Positions 18,257 through 28,889 of a stretch of DNA of 64,000 nucleotides are shown one piece after another (position 1 is the stretch's first letter; each line of letters starts with the position of its first letter). The DNA comes from Duganella sp. BuS-21 (GTDB lineage: Bacteria > Pseudomonadota > Gammaproteobacteria > Burkholderiales > Burkholderiaceae_D): the NCBI GenBank assembly GCA_041874725.1, contig CP097466.1, positions 62,001 to 126,000 on the forward strand. Reading direction: 5' to 3'. The notes beneath the pieces are model-generated. The model searched no databases and was not told the DNA's origin. It worked only from the letters and a program-made list of their open reading frames with translations. Made by a program: the position numbers and the translations under genes.

Positions 18257-18859
18257 TTATTCGGCGGCGCGGCGGGCGGCCGCGATCAGCACTTTCATGC
18301 GCGGCAGTGCGCTCTTGCGGTATTCGTCGGCCAGCATGCCGAGGTAGACGGCATCCTCGAACGAGCCGTCCTTCTGGCACAGGTGCTGGCGCAAGCGGCC
18401 TTCTTCCTTCATGCCCAGGTACTTCTGCCACTTGATCATCAGCGTGTTGTTGGCGGCGATGATGCCGCACACGCGCAGCAGGCCCAGACGGTCGAAAGCC
18501 AGTTCGTACAGCAGCTTCATGGCCTCGACGGCGGCCGGCACGCCCTGCGTGGCCGCCTCGTCGCCGATCAGGAAGCGACCCGGCTCGCCGTGGCGGTTGG
18601 CGCGGTCGATGCCGACCAGCGACAGCATGCCGACCGGATGGCCGTTTTTCAGTTCGATGATGTAGTTGTATTCCGATGCGGGACGGCTGGCGATCCACGC
18701 CGCCTGCTGCTCCACGCTGGCGGCACCGGCGTTGAGGAAGCGGGCGCGCTGGGCGGTGCGCCAGCCCAGCGTCAGCGCGGCGTCTTCCGGCCGCAGCGGG
18801 CGCAGGTCGACGAATTCACCGCTCAGCACTTCGGTGTTCGATACGGCAGCTTGGGACAT
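18257..18859 (-). CDS. GNAT-family N-acyltransferase (PseH-like layout)
   Basis: 200 aa. GNAT features are a VDLRPLRPEDA start, a GMLSLVGID strand, and A-A-N-N-T-L-M-I-K-W-Q in the acyl-donor helix followed by YLGMKEEGRLRQ, a pattern shared with sugar N-acetyltransferases such as PseH. It sits between a methyltransferase (8 bp) and ACP 2 (20 bp), so it may take its acyl group from the ACP rather than from CoA. Target is likely an amino sugar. Confidence 0.78.
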   Translation of the reverse strand: MSQAAVSNTEVLSGEFVDLRPLRPEDAALTLGWRTAQRARFLNAGAASVEQQAAWIASRPASEYNYIIELKNGHPVGMLSLVGIDRANRHGEPGRFLIGDEAATQGVPAAVEAMKLLYELAFDRLGLLRVCGIIAANNTLMIKWQKYLGMKEEGRLRQHLCQKDGSFEDAVYLGMLADEYRKSALPRMKVLIAAARRAAE

Positions 18860-18867
18860 AAGGCTTC

Positions 18868-19797
18868 CTAGTAGACGATGAAGGCGGCTGCTTCAGGCAC
18901 CGGCACGCCGGGCGCCGACGGCTTGTAGGCCATGCCGATGAACGATTGCTCCAGCGTGAAGCCGGCCTCGATCAAATGGGCCAGCACTTCGCCGCCGTTG
19001 CGGTACAGGTAGATATGGTCGGCATGGGCCGCGTTCAGCGCCGCCGTGATGAAGGCTTTCGCGCCCGGCGCCATGTTGCGGCGCAGGCCGCGCAGGAAGG
19101 CCACCGGATCGTCCAGGTGCTCCAGCACTTCCACGCACACCAGCCAGTCGGCCGGAGGATTCAGCGGCTCGGCGGTGACGTCGCGCAGCTCGGTGCGATA
19201 GCGGTCGGCCACGCCCAGCGCTTTCAGTTGTGTTTCCGTAAACAGCTGCGACGATGGGCTGATGTCCAGGCCTATGCCGCGCACCTGCGGCAAGGCACGC
19301 AGCAGCAGGCCGGAATACAGGCCGGTGCCGATGCCGACTTCCATGAACGACGTGGCGCCGGCCACGCGCATGGCCTGCACGAAGGCGCTGTTGAAGAACT
19401 GAATCTGGCGGTAGTGGTGCGGCCACAGGAAGTGCGACAGCAGCAGCCCTGGCAGGTACTCCTGCATCATGTGCGCTTCGTTGAAATACACTTCGCTCGA
19501 CGCCTGCTCGTGGGTTTTGGCCTTGTATTCGCGATCGCGCTCGAACACCGCCTGCAGACGCATCGACTGCATGGCGAACACCGCGTAGCCCTTGGCGGCG
19601 GCGGTCACCGCTTCCTCGGTCGGGAACAGGGCGTTGAGCACCGGTTCGAATTCGTCGGCCCACTCGGCGCCGAACAAGGCCGCGCCACGGTCGACAATGT
19701 CGGCCGCGAAGCGGTGCTTCGCGCGCAGGGTGTCGGCCATGCGTGCCAGGCCAGGGTAGCGGGACCGGTCCAGCTGGAAGGGGTGATTTTCAGGCAT
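18868..19797 (-). CDS. SAM-dependent methyltransferase
   Basis: 309 aa. SAM-binding FMEVGIGTGLYSG is in the middle of the protein and VCVEVLEHLDDP follows as motif III; an N-terminal ~120-residue helical region is not recognised. It is the first gene of the leftward operon. ATG 19797 was chosen because the longer in-frame start at 19866 would place coding sequence over a good promoter. A role methylating the sugar or its acyl group is inferred from context. Confidence 0.82.
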   Translation of the reverse strand: MPENHPFQLDRSRYPGLARMADTLRAKHRFAADIVDRGAALFGAEWADEFEPVLNALFPTEEAVTAAAKGYAVFAMQSMRLQAVFERDREYKAKTHEQASSEVYFNEAHMMQEYLPGLLLSHFLWPHHYRQIQFFNSAFVQAMRVAGATSFMEVGIGTGLYSGLLLRALPQVRGIGLDISPSSQLFTETQLKALGVADRYRTELRDVTAEPLNPPADWLVCVEVLEHLDDPVAFLRGLRRNMAPGAKAFITAALNAAHADHIYLYRNGGEVLAHLIEAGFTLEQSFIGMAYKPSAPGVPVPEAAAFIVY

Positions 19798-19836
19798 GAA
19801 TATCGCAGTTGGCAAAGCGGCAGAAGGCTGCACTCT

Positions 19837-19866
19837 AGCATACCAGTCCCCCTTTGGGTATGCCAA
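19837..19866 (-). promoter_or_regulatory. Sigma70-type promoter of the leftward acyl operon
   Basis: Read on the minus strand: TTGGCA (19866-19861), an 18-bp spacer, then TATGCT (19842-19837) with an extended TG one base upstream of it. Transcription would begin about 33 nt before the ATG at 19797. The -10 context GGTATGCTA differs by one base from the GGTATGATA box before the GT genes. Confidence 0.65.
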
Positions 19867-19972
19867 ACAACGACGGAAAAGCCCCCCTTATCAGCTGCTG
19901 CGCGACGGGTAGGAAAGCCTGCCGCTGCAAGGTACAATCGCAGCACAACCGTCCGCTCGCCGAAAGCCCGAT

Positions 19973-22161
<2,189 letters not shown>

Positions 22162-22162
<1 letters not shown>

Positions 22163-23148
22163 TGACGATGGCGATCGAGCCTGACGACGAAGCGCTGGCC
22201 ACCGCCCTGCTGGCCGGGCAACGCCGCGCCCTCGCCAAGGCCATCACGCTGATCGAATCCTCCCGTCCCGAGCACCGCCTGCGCGCCCATGCCCTGCTGG
22301 ACCGCCTGCTGCCGCACACCGGCGGCGCCTTCCGCATCGGCATCAGCGGCGTGCCCGGCGTCGGCAAATCGACCTTCATCGAGGCCTTCGGCATGCTGCT
22401 GCTTGAGCAAGGCCTGCGCGTGGCGGTGCTGGCGATCGACCCATCCTCGCCGCTGACCGGCGGCTCCATCCTGGGCGACAAGACCCGCATGGAACGCCTG
22501 TCGCAACAGGAGCAAGCCTACATCCGCCCCTCGCCGGCACGCGGCGCCCTGGGCGGCGTGGGCCACCAGAGCCGCGAAGCGATGCTGATCTGCGAAGCGG
22601 CCGGCTTCGACGTCATCATCGTCGAAACGGTGGGCGTCGGCCAAAGCGAAACCACGGTGGCCGGCATGTGCGACGTGTTCCTGCTGCTGCAACTGCCCAA
22701 CGCCGGCGACGAACTGCAAGGCATCAAGAAAGGCATACTGGAACTGGCCGACATCGTGGTCTACAACAAAGCCGACATCGACCCGCGCGCAGCCGCCATC
22801 GCCGCCGGCCAACTGAAAGCCGCCATGCACATGCTGCGACCAACCTCGCCGCACTGGCAGGTGCCGGTGCTGCAAGCCAGCGCCAGCACCGGCGCCGGCA
22901 TCGCAGAAATCTGGACCACGCTACAGCACTACAAGGACACCATGCGCCAGGCCGGCGCCTTTGAAGAACGCCGCCGCCGCCAGGCCGAAACCTGGCTGTG
23001 GAACCTGGTCGAAACCGGCCTGCTGGAGCGCTTCCGCAGTCACGACGCCGTGCGCGCCGCGCTGCCGCAGGCGCTGCAGCAAGCCGCCGCCGGCCAGGCC
23101 AGCCCCGCCACCCTGGCCACACTACTGCTGGATGCCTTTCGCCCCTGA
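22162..23148 (+). CDS. meaB: Methylmalonyl-CoA mutase-associated GTPase MeaB/ArgK
   Basis: 328 aa G3E-family GTPase. Walker A is GVPGVGKST at 63-71, the switch region [10 protein letters not shown] and the base-recognition NKAD follow. The protein protects and reloads the mutase cofactor. The ATG at 22162 shares one base with the mutase stop codon (TGATG). Old annotations call this family ArgK (arginine/ornithine transport kinase); the mutase neighbour makes the chaperone role clear. Confidence 0.93.
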
Positions 23149-23157
23149 GGGTAAGCA

Positions 23158-23166
23158 GGTATGATA
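23158..23166 (+). promoter_or_regulatory. GGTATGATA promoter-like box upstream of the second GT41 gene
   Basis: Identical to the box at 3314-3322 and placed 38 bp before the ATG at 23196, directly after the MeaB stop codon. It gives the second GT41 gene the means to be transcribed independently of the mutase pair. Confidence 0.5.
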
Positions 23167-23195
23167 AGTCCAGCCCACCAACCAACGACGCCTCA

Positions 23196-26100
23196 ATGAC
23201 TGCATCCTCCCACGCGCAATGGCTGAAACAGGCCGCACGCGGCAACATGACGATTCCGGAATTGTTCAACGCCGCCGCCGCACTCTCGCTACAAGGCCAA
23301 TCGGCGCAAGCCGTCGACCTGTATCGCACCTGGATCGAGCACACCAAGCGCTCGCCGCTGGCCTACGCGGCCTGGTTCAACCTGGCCGCGCTGCTGGCTG
23401 CGACCAATGACGAAGCGGGCGCCGAAGCAGCCTATCGCAAATCCATCGCCCTGCAGTCGCGCTTCATCGAAGGTCGCCTGAATCTCGGCACGCTGCTGGA
23501 GCGCATGGGCCGTCCGCTGGAAGCGCTGGACATGTGGCGCACCATCTTCAGCCCGGCCGTCAAGATCGACAAGGTGCAGCAACGCGGCCTGTACGTGCAA
23601 ACCCTGAACAACCTCGGACGCCTGCTGGAAATCCAGAAGCAGTATCCCGAAGCGGAAGAGATGCTGGCCAACAGCCTGCGCATCGACCCGCAGCAGGGCG
23701 GCGTCATGACGCACTGGGTACACCTGCGCCAGAAGCAGTGCCACTGGCCGACCTGGGCCGGCCTGGAACACATCAGCCGCCAGCAGATGGAAGACGGCGC
23801 CTCGGCGCTGGCGATGCTCAGCCTCACCGACAACCCGCAACTGCAAAAAGAGGCGGCGCTGCGCTTCGTCAAGGACAAGATCAATGCCGATGTCGCGCCG
23901 CTGACCAACGGCGAAAGCTACGGCCACCCGCGCCTGCGCATCGCCTACCTGTCCTCGGACCTGTGCTCGCACGCGGTCTCCATCCTCACCGCCGAGCTGT
24001 ATGGACTGCACGACCGCAGCCAGTTCGAGGTCTACGCCTTCAGCTGGAGCCGCGACGACGGCTCGGGCCTGCGCGCGCGCGTGGTGGCCGGCATGGACCA
24101 CTACATCCCGATCCACACGCTGAGCGACGAACAGGCGGCGCATTTGATCCGCGCGCACGAAATCGATATCCTGGTCGACCTGCACGGCCTCACCTCCGGC
24201 GCGCGCCCGCAGATACTGGCCTACCGTCCCGCCACGGTGCAGCTGACGTGGCTCGGCTTCCCCGGCACCACCGGCCTGCCGGGTGTGGACTACGTGATCG
24301 CCGACGACTTCCTCATCACGCCGGAGATGGAACAGGACTTCACCGAAAAGCCGCTGCGCCTGCCGGACACCTTCCAGATCAACGACCGCCAGCGCCTGAT
24401 CGGCAACACGCCGACGCGCGCCTCGGTCAAGCTGCCGGACAACGCCTTCGTATTCTGCTCCTTCAGCAACAGCTACAAATACAAACCGGAGCTGTTCGCG
24501 CACTGGATGAGCATCCTGCGCCGCGTGCCCGGCTCCGTCCTGTGGCTGGTGGCCGATACGCCGCTGGTGGGCGACAACCTGAAACAGCACGCCAAGGACG
24601 CCGGCATCGATCCCGAGCGCCTGATCTTCGCCACCCGCGCGCTGCCGGCCGACTACCTGGCGCGCTACCGCGTGGCCGACCTGTTTCTCGACACCTACCC
24701 GTTCAACGGCGGCACCACCGCCAGCGACGCCCTATGGGCCGGCCTGCCGGTGCTGACCTGCACCGGTCCCACCTTCGCCTCGCGAATGGCGGGCAGCCTG
24801 CTGCGCGCGGTGAACCTGCCGGACATGATCACCACCGGCTTTGCCGACTACGAAGAAAAAGCCGTCGCCCTGGCCAACGACCCGACGCGCCTGGCCGCCA
24901 TGAAGCAGCAGCTCAACGACCAGCGCATGAGCTGCGCCCTGTTCGACACTCCGCGCCTGGTGCGCAACCTGGAAGCCGCCATGAAAAGCGTCGCGGCGCC
25001 ATCTAAGAAGAGCCTAGACATGAATACTATCGACCAGATCCCGATGATCGCGGTGTCCTACAACGCGCCCGACCTCATCGCCTCGCTGCTGTCCACCTTC
25101 CGCCAGCACTACCCGCACAATCCGGTCACCATCATCGACGGCTCGGCGCCGGAGATCGCCGCGCAGATCGCGCCGATCTGCGCGCAATACCAGGGCGTGA
25201 CGTTCAAGCCGTTCGGCTACAACATTCACCACGGTCCGGGCATGGCCTGGGCCATCGAAAACCTTACACTGTCGGGCCGCGTGCTGTTCCTCGACTCCGA
25301 CGTCGAGATCCTCAAGCGCGGCTTCCTCGAATCGCTGGACGAACACCTGCAGCCGCAGATGTACGGCGTCGGCAACGTCACGCCGGTCGACGAAAACGGC
25401 TTTTCGAATGGCCCGAACAGCATGCCCTACCTGCATCCGGCCTGCATGCTGACCAATATCGAGGTGGTGCGCCAGTGGCCGCTGCCGGTCAAGCATGGCG
25501 CACCGATGCTGCCGCCGATGATCGCGCTGGCCAAGGCCGGCAAGAGCGACCTGCTGCGCAACGTCGAATGGGTCAACAACGACTTCGGCGACAACCCGGC
25601 GCAGCGCATCTTCATCCGTCACGACTGGCAAGGCACGGTGCGCCGCACCGGCGGCTACCACTACGACAAGCCGAGCGCCACGCAGATCAACACCGAGCTG
25701 CTGGCCTTCGTGCCGGCCGGCGCGGTCAAGGTGGTGCAGCTGGGCTGCGGCGACGGCGCCTTCGCCAAGGCCTACAAGCAGATCAACGCGGTGTGCAACT
25801 ACACCGGCATCGAAACCGACGCCATCGTCGCCGAACAGGCGCGCGCGCACTGCGACTTCGTCTACCACCAGGACATCGAAACGCCGGACGAGCAGCGCGA
25901 CCGCCAGCTGGCGCAGGCCAACTGCTGGGTGCTGGACGGCGCGCTGGAACGCGTGCGCGATCCGTGGGCGGTGCTGGAGAAGATCCGCAGCAGCATGGCG
26001 GCCGATGGCACGCTGGTGCTCTCGGTGCGCAACATCCAGCACTGGAGCGCGCAGGTGCGCCTCAACATGGGCGACTTCCGCTATCGTCCGGACGGCGTGC

Positions 26101-26327
26101 TGAATAAGGATGAACTGCGCCAGTTCACGCGCGGCTCGCTGCTGGAACTGCTGGCGCAGACGGGCTTCCGCCTGACCGGCGGCGCACCGGTGATCCGCGA
26201 GGAAGCGGGCCGCGAAGCCTTCCTGCCCATCCTGCGCCAGCTGGCCGTGGCCAGCGGCAGCGATCCCGAACTATCGGTGCAGGACGCGCTGGCGCAGCGC
26301 TACATCATCACCGCCGTGCCGGCGTAA
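23196..26327 (+). CDS. TPR / GT41 (OGT-like) / GT2 / methyltransferase fusion protein 2
   Basis: 1043 aa, a paralogue of the 3359-6565 protein along its whole length. TPR helices are at about 15-165; the GT41 core contains LCSHAVS (His259), FCSFSNSYKY (Lys428) and GTTASDALWAGLP; the GT2-like part begins at about 613 with LDSDVE; and the methyltransferase part contains VVQLGCGDGAF. The SAM loop here is the more standard GCGDG against GCRDG in copy 1. The catalytic His and Lys are kept. ATG 23196 was picked because it aligns with the N-terminus of copy 1; the open frame runs further back only through the opposite frame of MeaB. Predicted cytoplasmic protein glycosyltransferase; acceptor inferred to be the giant repeat proteins. 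Confidence 0.85.
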   Translation: MTASSHAQWLKQAARGNMTIPELFNAAAALSLQGQSAQAVDLYRTWIEHTKRSPLAYAAWFNLAALLAATNDEAGAEAAYRKSIALQSRFIEGRLNLGTLLERMGRPLEALDMWRTIFSPAVKIDKVQQRGLYVQTLNNLGRLLEIQKQYPEAEEMLANSLRIDPQQGGVMTHWVHLRQKQCHWPTWAGLEHISRQQMEDGASALAMLSLTDNPQLQKEAALRFVKDKINADVAPLTNGESYGHPRLRIAYLSSDLCSHAVSILTAELYGLHDRSQFEVYAFSWSRDDGSGLRARVVAGMDHYIPIHTLSDEQAAHLIRAHEIDILVDLHGLTSGARPQILAYRPATVQLTWLGFPGTTGLPGVDYVIADDFLITPEMEQDFTEKPLRLPDTFQINDRQRLIGNTPTRASVKLPDNAFVFCSFSNSYKYKPELFAHWMSILRRVPGSVLWLVADTPLVGDNLKQHAKDAGIDPERLIFATRALPADYLARYRVADLFLDTYPFNGGTTASDALWAGLPVLTCTGPTFASRMAGSLLRAVNLPDMITTGFADYEEKAVALANDPTRLAAMKQQLNDQRMSCALFDTPRLVRNLEAAMKSVAAPSKKSLDMNTIDQIPMIAVSYNAPDLIASLLSTFRQHYPHNPVTIIDGSAPEIAAQIAPICAQYQGVTFKPFGYNIHHGPGMAWAIENLTLSGRVLFLDSDVEILKRGFLESLDEHLQPQMYGVGNVTPVDENGFSNGPNSMPYLHPACMLTNIEVVRQWPLPVKHGAPMLPPMIALAKAGKSDLLRNVEWVNNDFGDNPAQRIFIRHDWQGTVRRTGGYHYDKPSATQINTELLAFVPAGAVKVVQLGCGDGAFAKAYKQINAVCNYTGIETDAIVAEQARAHCDFVYHQDIETPDEQRDRQLAQANCWVLDGALERVRDPWAVLEKIRSSMAADGTLVLSVRNIQHWSAQVRLNMGDFRYRPDGVLNKDELRQFTRGSLLELLAQTGFRLTGGAPVIREEAGREAFLPILRQLAVASGSDPELSVQDALAQRYIITAVPA

Positions 26328-26341
26328 GTGGACGGAACACC

Positions 26342-27439
26342 ATGCGCATCCTGATCATCGGCGGTTCCAACTCCCTGCTCAAGGGCGGCTACGTGCAGGG
26401 CCTGGCGGAAGCGCTGGAGGGCTATGCGCAGGCGGAGATCGTGCAAATCTCGGTGGGCGCCACCACCTCGCTGTCGGCCATCGGCCGGCTGCATGAGAGT
26501 TTCGACGGCCGTGCGGCGGACGTCATCCTGTACGAATACGGCATCAACGACGCCGGCCACTTCGCACCGCGTCCGGGTGGCGCGGAATCATGGCTGATGT
26601 GCTTCCACCTGCTGCTGAAAACGGCGGCGCGCCTGTATCCATCGGCGGTATTCGTGCCGCTGGTGCTGGCGCAGCAGCACCACTTCTCGATGGCGGTGCA
26701 GAATCCGATCTACGACGCGCAGATCCGCGCCTACCAGGAACTGGCCCTGCCCTACATCGACGTGCGGGCCTGGATGTCTGGTTTGTTCCTCGGCCGCGCG
26801 CCGGCCTGGATGTACCGCGACGCCGCCCACTACGACACGCCGCACGCCACCTCCATCATCGGCGCGCTGGTGGCGCAGCGCCTGCTCACGTTGAAGGCGC
26901 AGAACGCCGAGCCCTTGGCGTCCACGCTGGCACGGCTCGACCTGCTGTCGCCGTTCGCCAAAACGGAAGTGATGTACATCCCGGCGCTGAACCTGCGGCA
27001 GTTCGTCAGCGGGCCGGCGGAGCCGGGGCACATCGCCAACCGCCTGATGACGCTCGACTACCTGCGCATGCTGCCGGGCAGCCGGCTGGACCTGCACAGC
27101 GAAATGTTCCCGCTGGCCCTGTTCCTCAAATCGGACCCGCACCACGACGCGCTGCAGCTGGAACTGAGCACGACGGACGGCCTGGCGATCAACACCCGCG
27201 TCGCCACCCGCCATGCGGACACGGAAACGCTGCCCTTCATCTATTCGAGCATCCCGCTGCCGCTGCTGTGGAGCCACAGCCTGGTGATGCGCTACGGTGC
27301 CAGCCGGCTGGGCGTCTCGGTGCCGCTGGAAGCCGGCGGCGCCCAGACCGGCTTCGACTGCTACGCCCCCGGCCTGCCGCAGGCGCCGCAACGCCACCTC
27401 GACTTGGTCGGCCTGCTGATGCTGGCGCAAAAAGCCTAG
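26342..27439 (+). CDS. SGNH/GDSL-like hydrolase or acyltransferase
   Basis: 365 aa. Three SGNH blocks can be seen: IIGGSNS with Ser9 as nucleophile, EYGINDAGH (block III, Asn69) and D-A-A-H-Y-D-T-P-H at about 160-168 giving the Asp/His pair. The C-terminal ~170 residues form an unassigned, probably beta-rich domain. No signal peptide, so it acts in the cytoplasm. It follows the GT41 fusion by 14 bp and is likely co-transcribed. O-acyl removal from, or addition to, the glycan is the likely role, by inference. Confidence 0.7.
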   Translation: MRILIIGGSNSLLKGGYVQGLAEALEGYAQAEIVQISVGATTSLSAIGRLHESFDGRAADVILYEYGINDAGHFAPRPGGAESWLMCFHLLLKTAARLYPSAVFVPLVLAQQHHFSMAVQNPIYDAQIRAYQELALPYIDVRAWMSGLFLGRAPAWMYRDAAHYDTPHATSIIGALVAQRLLTLKAQNAEPLASTLARLDLLSPFAKTEVMYIPALNLRQFVSGPAEPGHIANRLMTLDYLRMLPGSRLDLHSEMFPLALFLKSDPHHDALQLELSTTDGLAINTRVATRHADTETLPFIYSSIPLPLLWSHSLVMRYGASRLGVSVPLEAGGAQTGFDCYAPGLPQAPQRHLDLVGLLMLAQKA

Positions 27440-27467
27440 TTCTCATATTCGAAAATTTCGATCATAG

Positions 27468-27500
27468 AGCGGAAATTTTTCCGCTTTTTGTTTTTTGTTT
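27468..27500 (+). terminator. Rho-independent terminator after the GT41-SGNH operon
   Basis: A hairpin of AGCGGA / TCCGCT (27468-27473 and 27480-27485) is followed directly by TTTTG and TTTTTTG T-runs. It ends the rightward unit 23196-27439 and separates it from the isochorismatase gene. Confidence 0.75.
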
Positions 27501-27511
27501 AGCCGCGCATA

Positions 27512-27544
27512 CTTCATTCCATCAGCGCGAAACATGGAATGAAG
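27512..27544. promoter_or_regulatory. 11-bp dyad, candidate operator upstream of the isochorismatase gene
   Basis: CTTCATTCCAT (27512-27522) and its exact complement ATGGAATGAAG (27534-27544) are separated by 11 bp, giving a centre-to-centre distance of 22 bp, about two helical turns. It lies 49 bp before the ATG at 27593. Spacing fits a dimeric regulator site, though a hairpin in the leader RNA is equally possible. Confidence 0.45.
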
Positions 27545-27592
27545 CGCCAAAAACCACATCGATATTTTTGAACATCTACAGGAGAAACTACC

Positions 27593-28246
27593 ATGCCAAC
27601 CGCCATCGCCAAACCAGGTCAAACGCTGCTGAGCCCAAGCAACCACGCCCTGATCCTGATCGACCACCAATCGCAGATGTCGTTTGCCACCAAATCGATC
27701 GATCCGGTCCAGCTGCGCAACAACGTCGCGCTGGTATCAAAATCGGCGAAGGAATTCAAGGTGCCGACGATTTTGACCACGGTTGCGGAAAAATCGTTCT
27801 CCGGCCCGATCTTCAACGAAATCAAGGAAGTGTTCCCGAACGAAGTCGCGATCGACCGCACCACCATGAACACCTGGGAAGACCCGCGCATCGCCGAGCG
27901 CGTGAACGCCATCGGCAAGGACAAGATCGTGCTGGCGGGTTTATGGACGTCGGTCTGCATCGTCGGCCCGGCGCTGTCGGCCCTGGACCAGGGATTTGAA
28001 GTCTACGTCATCACCGACGCCAGCGGCGACGTCTCCGACGAAGCGCACGAACGCGCCGTGACCCGCATGGTACAAGCCGGCGCCCGTCCGATGACCTCGT
28101 TGCAATACCTGCTTGAACTGCAGCGCGACTGGGCCCGTGGCGAAACCTACGACGAAACCGTCGCCACCTCGATCGCCCACGGCGGCGGCTACGGTCTCGG
28201 CCTGATCTACGCCAAAACCATGTTCAACGCCTCCGAAGCGCACTAA
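27593..28246 (+). CDS. Isochorismatase-family cysteine hydrolase (YcaC-like)
   Basis: 217 aa. The fold features are ALILIDHQ (Asp24), the central RTTMNTWED segment and LWTSVCIVGPALSA with the nucleophile Cys122. Length and motif order match the YcaC subgroup, whose physiological substrate is unknown. A clear AGGAG ribosome site precedes the ATG. It has its own leader with a dyad and is cut off from the glycan genes by a terminator upstream and a large palindrome downstream. Probably unrelated to the glycan pathway. Confidence 0.85.
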   Translation: MPTAIAKPGQTLLSPSNHALILIDHQSQMSFATKSIDPVQLRNNVALVSKSAKEFKVPTILTTVAEKSFSGPIFNEIKEVFPNEVAIDRTTMNTWEDPRIAERVNAIGKDKIVLAGLWTSVCIVGPALSALDQGFEVYVITDASGDVSDEAHERAVTRMVQAGARPMTSLQYLLELQRDWARGETYDETVATSIAHGGGYGLGLIYAKTMFNASEAH

Positions 28247-28247
28247 G

Positions 28248-28341
28248 CATTCGGGGTCAGTTCCGACATTCGGACACGAGCTCAGCCGTAGCGGCCGCTA
28301 CGGCTGAGCTCGTGTCCGAATGTCGGAACTGACCCCGAATG
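28248..28341. repeat. 94-bp perfect palindrome
   Basis: Two 47-bp arms are exact reverse complements with no loop; the centre is gcggccgc. It fills the gap between two convergent genes, the isochorismatase (stop 28246) and the VOC gene (stop 28355). It could serve as a bidirectional terminator. The arm begins cattcggggtcagttccgac, a form seen in short betaproteobacterial intergenic repeats. No transposase or target duplication is evident. Confidence 0.9.
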
Positions 28342-28354
28342 TTGACCCCGCATG

Positions 28355-28825
28355 CTAGGTGCGTCGGCGACGGGCGGCGATGACTTCCGGTGGCGCTTGC
28401 ACCAGCTCGATCAGCACGCCGGCGCCGCTGATTGGAAATTGCTCGTTGGCCTTGGGATGCAGGAAGCTGACGTCATGCCCTGCCGCTCCCTTGCGGATGC
28501 CACCCGGCGCGAAGCGCATGCCTTGCGCCGTCAGCCATTCCACCGCCAGCACCAGGTCGTCCACCCACAGCCCGATGTGGTTCAGCGCCGGCTGGTCCAC
28601 GCGCGGGCTGCGCGTGGGATCGATCGGTTGCATCAGGTCTACTTCCACCTGGAATGGGCCGCTGCCGAGCGTTAATATGTCCTCGTCCACGTTCTCTTTT
28701 TCGCTGACAAAGTGGCCCGATGGCGTCAAGCCCAGCATGTCCACCCACAGCCTGCGCAGCGGTTCCTTGGAGGCGCCGCCGACCGCGATCTGTTGCAGGC
28801 CAAGGATTTCAAACGGTCTGGTCAT
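28355..28825 (-). CDS. VOC-family protein, methylmalonyl-CoA epimerase-like
   Basis: 156 aa, a vicinal-oxygen-chelate fold of two beta-alpha-beta-beta-beta modules. [10 protein letters not shown] supplies a metal His and [12 protein letters not shown] the metal Glu, both as in methylmalonyl-CoA epimerase. At the first ligand position the sequence reads L-Q-Q-I-A-V, with Gln12 where epimerases have His. It lies 5.2 kb from the mutase-MeaB pair, so an epimerase role is suggested, but glyoxalase-like functions remain open. Convergent with the isochorismatase gene across the palindrome. Confidence 0.7.
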   Translation of the reverse strand: MTRPFEILGLQQIAVGGASKEPLRRLWVDMLGLTPSGHFVSEKENVDEDILTLGSGPFQVEVDLMQPIDPTRSPRVDQPALNHIGLWVDDLVLAVEWLTAQGMRFAPGGIRKGAAGHDVSFLHPKANEQFPISGAGVLIELVQAPPEVIAARRRRT

Positions 28826-28889
28826 GAATACTGTCTCACTTTGGTGTGCGAAGATTGAATCCTAGACGGATTCAGCCGACAATACCAGC

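Noticed and set aside
19798..19866. Upstream start at 19866 for the methyltransferase
   Set aside because: It covers a good -35/-10 pair; ATG 19797 fits better.
22998..23195. Upstream extension of the second GT41 gene
   Set aside because: The 66 extra codons overlap MeaB in another frame and read as Arg/Ala-rich shadow sequence.
28248..28341. Insertion-sequence terminal repeat
   Set aside because: No transposase or target-site duplication is next to it.
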